The notes under the pieces: generated by a model
Database searches by the model: none
Seen by the model: only the letters and a program-made list of their open reading frames with translations
Told to the model about the DNA's origin: nothing
Part shown: positions 57,511-64,000 of the stretch, piece after piece
How the letters are laid out: each line of letters starts with the position of its first letter
How positions within the stretch are numbered: the stretch's first letter is position 1
Assembly: GCA_001466705.2 (NCBI GenBank)
Contig: LATX02000089.1
Span: 496,001-560,000 of the forward strand
Direction: 5' to 3'
From: Moniliophthora roreri
Taxonomy: Eukaryota > Basidiomycota > Agaricomycetes > Agaricales > Marasmiaceae
Length of the DNA: 64,000 nt
Made by a program: the position numbers and the translations under genes

Positions 57511-59447
57511 AGACTCATCTACCATTTAGAGTATCTAGTATTAGTACTAGAAGGAACACGAGTTGTGATGGCGTACCTCAATACCGTCTAGACGTGCTCC
57601 ATCACCCTTCAGCGTATGTCCTGACTTGATGTTCGAGGCAGCAGATTGAGGTCTATATTCATATCACGACGACCAAAGTACAGAAGTTGCGATGCAAGGC
57701 GCAATGGTGAAGGCGCGCTGGAGGCTATGTCCCGTCGTAATACCATAAATCGAAGCCGGCGGCCCGATACTCCCGGTCTTCCCATCGCCGATTTCAATTG
57801 CGTCGCGTGGCACGTCACTTGGCTCACATGCGCTCACATTCTTCACGGAAAGTGCTATAACCTAGCTCCAGGGGGATTGTAGCCTGGTTTGTGGGGGTTA
57901 TGACTGGTTTTAAGGGTCATAATACCCTGCAGGTGGATTATAAACCCTGGGGAACCCATTATAGCACTACATGGTTTTTGCTGATGTTATTGACGTTTCC
58001 CAATGTCAATGTTCAATCTAGCACTGCACCTGAGACGCCAACCAAAATTCAATGCATTTCTCTGGACCTCAGGTGCAAGCCCATATCACACCGGGCTTCG
58101 CCTTTTGATATGATAAGTCGTTGAGCCGTTCTCCATCCGCTTTTTCAAGTTCCTCCGGCGGCCTCACTCACGAGTCCAAAGGTCAATACAGGCGACACGG
58201 AGGCACCGTACGAAAACTCTTCACACATTGGTGGCCCGCGACCGCGTCCTCGGGACTTTTCCCTACAAAAAAAACTAGACTGCAATCGCGTCTCCACGAG
58301 TAGCTACACACTGGGGACACTCTTATATTCTCATCGTCCAAAGGAATGTACCGTTAGTTGCGGCGCATCTTTTTCGAGGCAACGCAACATGGGAAACCAA
58401 GCCAAGCCAATGGATCTGTCAAAGTTGTCCTTCCCGTCTCAGAAAGGGCTGGAGCCGTATAAAAGTAATACGTACAGTTATACTACTAGCGCGCCTTTTT
58501 CGCCGATGGCCAATAATGAACAAACGGTGTCCCAACTTGGTCACTTAGGAAACGGAGGCAATGTAGTCTCGAGGATCTAGACTGACGGTACTACCCTGAC
58601 GATCACAAGTGATATGCTAGTGTCTAGAGGCAATGCCGCCTTTATTTCTGTATAAGAAGGTATGTACCGAACTCTGCATGATGTAAGATGTAGAACTCAG
58701 TTTGATACGGTCAGTCAGATAGTACCTATGTTTGTTGTGGAAAGAATGGACGTTCCCTATCAACCGTGATTGACCTATCCGCTAGGGAACTTGTCTGCGA
58801 ACGTTGCTCTCCTCTTGAGATTCGACGGCCGATGGCAGTGATTTGTTTTTTAATAAATCTCCAAGCTTAAAAATAGTGAAGCACTTGTTATCAAGCGCGC
58901 CTGTGGTTGTTAGCGTCAGTTTCTTTATAGACCTTCTCCGCTGACTTGGGAATGATGCGCCTAGTTGAGTATCTTTATGGCAGTCATACAATTTCTGCAC
59001 CTTGATTCACGATACCCCCAGCGCTTGACCGTGACATCGGCCTTCCTCTCCTAGGTTTTGTGCTCCTGATCACTCACCTTTATCCCCCTGATATTCCCTG
59101 ATACTGTAAGTCATCGGTAATATTCGAGGAACACGACCGTAGTTTGATTCCACAGGTCGTCGTATGTAGACCCGGGGATTCTATGTGTTGGCCGTGCAGC
59201 TCTTTGAGCAGCAGCTCACCAGGCTGTCATTCCGAATTTTCATCAACGGGGAACCTTAAAGAAAAAGTAGGTACATAACCGATAACGACTAGGCTTCTTG
59301 AGGGCAACAGTTGACTCCTTCCGTTAATAAACAGTACTGACATGGATAGTACGGTGGGGAACAGCATGCGACGCGCGTCCTGACACTTGGCAATTGCCGA
59401 GGCTAAATCGTATTGATCATACACGTACATCGTTAATCTGAGGCTAC
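57511..59447. other. intergenic, no confident gene
   Basis: A stretch at 57865-57965 is rich in GGGTTATGAC/GTCATAATACCC words that form partial inverted repeats. A 63-codon frame at 58389 has no known features. The 3' flank of the transporter gene starts at 59447. Confidence 0.4.
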
Positions 59448-61838
59448 TTATAAATGTTCAAGATGCTCCTCTTCCCTAGTCAACTTGTGGTCACGGTCAT
59501 CACTCCCAGCCTCACTATCTCTGGCATTTGCAACGACTTGCCCACCAGCAACAACTACCTTGTCACCAAATTCTGCAGCAATCATTTCTAGCGTTTTCCC
59601 TTTGGTTCTACAAGTATAGAGGTGAATCGGTGTGAAGGTAGGATAAAGCAGAGGGGAAACACACTCGGGGAAGAAGAACAAAACGCCGAGAAAGTATATT
59701 GTTGTTGTTACAACAAAGACATCTAGAGATAGTCAGTCTTGTGCGTAAAAGGAGAGAAGGAGGGATGAACTAACAGTAATAGTTTTCGTGAATGTTAGCA
59801 AAGGCCTGCAGAATATAGCCGCTATAAGTTACGATAGCAGTGCCATATGTAGATGGAAGCATGACGAACCGAAGGCCCAGCCTGAGTAACGCCAATATTA
59901 ATGACGAAATGTGAAGTGGCGGCCAGTCCAGTACTGCGCGCGCACGACAATCAGTATATCGAGTGAGGAGCAGTAGAAACGGAAACGTACATTTTACTCC
60001 GTAAGGACATTGGCAAGACCTCTACTCCGTATAACCAGGTCGTACTGTTTATGGATAGATCTGGATCCTCAGGTGTCAATATAGCTCGGAGAAGGGGACA
60101 TGAGGAACGCACAATAGATAATCGTGAAGAGGTATATCCCAAGTACTGTGAACCCTGCCCCGACTTTGTTGCCTCCTCCACCAAAGTACCGCGACGCTAG
60201 TATTATGCATCGTTAACACAAGAAAAATCGAAAAGGAGCCAGAGGAAGGTACGTACTGACAGCACAATACACCAAATCCACAACAAGCAAACTAGTTCCC
60301 CACAACAACATTTTAACGCGTCCGAAACGGTCCAAGAGTCGAATCTGTTGACACTCAGCAGTCATTCATGGTAGGGGTAAGACAATGCCCTAACCGAGAT
60401 CGTGTTCGCCATGAACCCGACTGTGCCGTACACGGCGGCAAGTAGCAGGTTATTTTGGCCATTAATGCCCAGCCCGCCATATAGAATCGTTTGATAATAA
60501 TCTGTGGGAAGTTATTAATCACTCGTAAGGCGGGTAGAGAATTATTCACTTATAACGTTGACACCAGTCAACGAGGTCATGGTCTGAACGAAAACGGCGA
60601 CAGCAACGCGCTTTCGGTACTTTGCCCATGCTTCTCGGACACTGTTTACCTCTGAATCCTATACCGTGATGTCAGCGTGCCTCGACACGTGGATTGCAGA
60701 GCTCACACCTTTTCGTAGAGAATCTGTTCTCTCATATCATTGAATTCCTGGTTCTCCGCCTGGCCATTTATTTGAGCGTAAGCGAGACGGGCTCTGTCAT
60801 CGTAACCATGCCTAATGAGCCATCGGGGCGAATCCGGTAGTACGAATTGAAGTCCGAAGAAGAGGATGACACCAGGAGGTATCTGCAGAGCGAGTGGGAA
60901 TCGCCACTGAAAGGACCCGGACGTTTCGGGGTTGGCATAGCCACAGAGGTAGCCAATCCAGTTAGCTGTGATGAAGGTATCTAGGTAAGTGGATGCATGA
61001 TACTGTAAAGGGTTAAGCGAGCTCACCAGCACAGGTACCGAAGCCAATCATGTACCCTGACAAGCCACCGATGAAACCTCGAGATGTGGGTGGCCTGTGT
61101 GGTTAATCAACATAAGCATTTTTGTGGACCATTATGGGACCGCGGGCACGTACGAGATTTCGGAATTGTATATCGGTACAGTGCCGATTAAACCGCCGCT
61201 GATGAAGATATCAGAGACCATATCGATTAGAAAGAGGCTAACGAAACACGTACACTGCAACGCCGGTCAAAATACGGCCAACGAGGAACATGGCGTAATT
61301 CTGAGCTGCGGTTTGTATGACAGTCCCAGTGGTGACCTATTCGATATCTGATTAAAAGGTGCGACGGGAGCGCAGCGCCAAAGATACGCACCACGATGCA
61401 CATGAGCTGCATGAACCTCTTCCTCCCCAATTTGTCTCCGACAAACATCTGCATAATAGCACCCACGGCTTCTCCGGCGATATACGTGGCGACGATAGCT
61501 CCCGTTGCAGCAGCATTTGGGTTACCCATATCTAGGTGAGAGGTTAGTCTCAGTATCTGTGTGCCATAGATATAGGTAAGAGACGACGCACAGGTCTTGA
61601 ATGAATCATGAGCAATGCTGGTTGTTATTATCCCCGTATCGTATCTTCATCCGAGTCAAAGTTCAATTCCAATTTTCGACAGAGCAAAAGCATGAGCAAC
61701 TTGCCCAAATATGAAAGATCCTATTGTGTCCAGACTTCAGTGACCAACTTCTTGGTGGATAAAACTTGGATGAAACGCACCTAGGCCTGCAAAGAGGCCG
61801 ACCCACATCACGTACGCCCTCATCGTGCCCGACAACAT
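59448..61838 (-). CDS. MFS sugar transporter
   Basis: Twelve-helix sugar/H+ symporter family, plasma membrane. The start is taken at the ATG at 61838 (MLSGTMRAYVMWVGLFAGLG). Two small introns follow, giving SFIFGYDTGIITTSIAHDSF, the helix-1 signature. Further exons give NAAATGAIVATYIAGEAVGA, then GDKLGRKRF (the loop 2-3 motif, about 61410), ANWIGYLCGYANPETSGSFQ, WRFPLALQIPPG and PDSPRWLI (the PESPR motif, about 60835). The C-terminal exon has TKGKTLEMIAAEFGD (the E-T-K-G-like end motif) and a charged tail ending EEEHLEHL at 59448. The many small exons in between (59700-60700) were not all resolved. The particular sugar cannot be told. Confidence 0.85.
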
Positions 61839-62336
61839 CCGAACGTCATGCTAATCGCGTCCTTTTATATGAGAACAGCTGCCGGACCGGTGAAGGTCAG
61901 CAGGGAAGAGTAACGGGAACGGTGGTGTTCGAAAGGTCTCCTGATCGACATGCGAAATCCTGGAATTTCTGAAGTCTTGTGGTTGATGTTGTTGCGCGAA
62001 TTTCAGTTTATGGTGCATGACTGGAATAGTGAAGCCGATGATGTCACTGATGAATTTAGCAGGTTCTAGACCGATTAGGCGGAATTCAAAAAAGTTTTTC
62101 GTTTGCCTGTCGTCGTCTTCGTCCGTTTACTTTCCCATCCTCTGCCGCTGCGACGCCTTTTACGCTGCGATGGACGGGGAGAGACGGGGATCCTTCAGCC
62201 CCTTCTCTTTAGCCATGCATGACGAACGGCAAAGATTCAAGAGGCCGCCCAGTCCTGATCTTCTCCCAAAAGACCGAAGAAAGGCGAACCAGAACATACA
62301 TACTCCACCTGTATCTGGATGTGTGCGCCACCTGGG
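61839..62336. other. divergent promoter region
   Basis: Between the transporter and the PKL-type gene. Open frames at 62017-62439 may be 5' UTR or an upstream exon of the latter. Nothing else is recognised. Confidence 0.35.
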
Positions 62337-64000
62337 ATGCTGGTTCGTGCGACCGCAGAAAGCTATATCCAAGAATTCAAGGTCCAAAACTTGTCCCAGA
62401 CCCAGACTGTCGATAATGTGGCGAAGGAAATACAGGTGAAACTTGGGCTGGGTCATCCAGTCAAGGACATGCAAACTGCATGTTTCATATGGAAGGTGCG
62501 TCTTACAACTGTATGATTACCACCGAAATTGAGCTGTATATATATACAGCTTCGGGAACCACTACGAGGAGACGATACTGGCAACTGGGCAGTGTTGACC
62601 TCCAATGACATGATCACCCTGGCTGATCTAGTAATATCGCGCGACTCCCCGTTTCTCGCTTCCTCAGGCTCCACAAGATCCATCCACTATATCTTCTCTG
62701 TTCCTCAAATCAACGGCCCTACCAATCCCGGCCTCTACCCTCCTACCGACCCTCACGTCCTCTTTCCAAAGCGTCTTTACACCGACGCCGAACGAGTAGA
62801 ACACATGTATCATGGTGAGCTGTTAGCACATTATCTTAGATTAGCGCTAACTGGGTTAGACTGGTGATCTTCTTTAGGCGTAATTCTCAAAAATTCAGAC
62901 GGCAAGTCAGTCATCGATGAGGTCAGGTCATCTATCGCTTCCTGGATAACTGGGCCAGTCACACGGATCGTGAGCAAAGTGATCCCTTTACCTACCATCA
63001 CTCTGCCAGGTTCGAACACGTTCGGCGGTAACAAGCGCGCTCGCCCTATGGTACCTGGAATGTCGCGACCCCCAAGTATTCATGGCAGTAGTGTTTTTGG
63101 CGGTAGTGGTGCTAGTGACTTGCCTAAGTCCGTCTCAGGATCCACATCTTCGTCGCAGTTCGGTATTATGGACAAGAAGGCTTCGGAATCTGAAAGGTGC
63201 GGTATGCAACCTTCTTCCCTCGCGCAGCCCAAGAATCAATCTTACATTCAGTTGTCACCAAGGAAAATCCTGAATGAACGTCACTCTCGTATGGGTGATG
63301 GAGACAGTCAGGCTCCATTCATCGGCCTCTACGACGATATCTTTGTCGTTTACGAACAGAAACGCAAGTCGTACAACCGACAGTTCAAATCCGGCGAAAA
63401 ACCATTTGATTGGACGTTTCGGCGGCTGGTTTTCCTGCTCATCTCTCACTTGATGATGGTCGAGGCCACAAGACAACCGGAGCAGATGTGTGTGGACACC
63501 ATTCGGGAGATCTTAGTGAAGATCCTGGGTGTCGAGGAGCTGGTGGCCGTGACACTGGGATGTGGTAGCAGACCCGATATGCTCTACATTATTGTCAAGG
63601 CAGGTAGTGTCAGCATCGTTATTGAAGTCAAAGCCAAGATGGCGGGATCCTGTGATCCTGTTGTCCAGAGCGAGCTTTCCTATGTCGTCAACTGCCAGTG
63701 TCACTGGGTGTGCCATTTCTTCCTCTCCTGAATCACAATGAGCACTAACTTGGTACTAGAACCAGGTTGCCATGAAGGCTACATGTTGTACCTCTTTCCT
63801 TTCATCAATTGCCGGCCCCTACATCTCCATTGGTGCTGCAGTTCTGACTTCTCGGCCCATAACCCAGCATCTGAATGGTAGTGGCTACCGAAACTCAACC
63901 TATGCTGCCTACCTGACGGATGTTCATCGCCTCTACAAGCTCTGCAGTGCTTTGGGGGCACTGCGCGATGTCCTGCGGATCCTCAATACCCGATACGAAA
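62337..64000 (+). CDS. PKL-type fungal protein, N-terminal part (partial)
   Basis: The start is taken at the ATG at 62337 (MLVRATAESYIQEFKVQNLS); an upstream exon is possible. Spliced exons run through KEIQVKLGLGHPVKDMQTAC, then LREPLRGDDTGNWAVLTSND (about 62552), HYIFSVPQINGPTNPG, GVILKNSDGKSVIDEVRSSI (about 62877) and a Ser/Gly-rich region. Next comes a large exon with FIGLYDDIFVVYEQKRKSYN and SVSIVIEVKAKM...CDPVVQSELSY, resembling the nuclease-fold-like EVKNE...DP..Q...SY segment of agaric PKL proteins. After an intron near 63730 the frame continues AMKATCCTSFLSSIAGPYIS to the window edge. In relatives a kinase-like domain follows. The C-terminal half is outside the window. The family match is from memory of motif layout and is moderate. 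Confidence 0.6.

Overview
The window looks like a scaffold piece from a filamentous basidiomycete, probably an Agaricomycete. Genes are packed with many short (about 40-70 bp) GT-AG introns. The gene families are typical of mushroom-forming fungi: cerato-platanins, an F-box/LRR-type protein, a seven-segment DUF6534-like membrane protein, a protein-kinase-like (PKL) protein and a Ty1/copia retroelement. Species cannot be named from sequence alone. Isolated N characters, mostly at repeat junctions, show that this is a draft assembly.

Layout: 0.5-5.4 kb holds a decayed P450 copy, the Elongator subunit gene ELP6 and an apparently intact multi-exon cytochrome P450. 5.7-12.8 kb holds two cerato-platanin genes, a MYND-finger protein, a large UBE2O-like E2 ubiquitin-conjugating protein and a class II tRNA (probably Leu). 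13.3-15.05 kb is non-coding repeat sequence with a foldback element. 15.6-22.4 kb carries a tandem duplication that joined an F-box gene to the 3' end of a LisH (Flo8/Som1-like) regulator; the full LisH gene follows. 22.4-28.2 kb is gene-poor, with decayed repeats and a small single-pass membrane protein. A third cerato-platanin lies at 28.3 kb.

30.4-43.7 kb is one minus-strand Ty1/copia element, or several collapsed together. It is scrambled by assembly gaps and internal duplications and is inserted next to a PHD-finger-like gene remnant. 45.4-47.2 kb is an F-box/LRR-like gene. About 3.4 kb of low-complexity DNA follows.

The most interesting locus is at 50.56-51.25 kb. It is a three-exon gene for a secreted precursor with eight copies of the octapeptide GNPHAITW. 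The copies are separated by Arg plus whole numbers of Glu-Ala/Glu-Pro dipeptides. This is the organisation of yeast alpha-factor and of Kex2-processed repeat (KEP) precursors, in a lineage whose known mating pheromones are short CaaX lipopeptides. A DUF6534-like membrane protein gene (53.0-55.3 kb) converges on it. The right end carries an arylamine N-acetyltransferase, an MFS sugar transporter and the 5' part of a PKL-type gene cut by the window edge.

Exon boundaries were worked out by hand from splice sites and family similarity. Those in ELP6, the P450, the UBC protein, cerato-platanin 3 and the repeat-peptide gene join cleanly in frame. Others are flagged where they do not.
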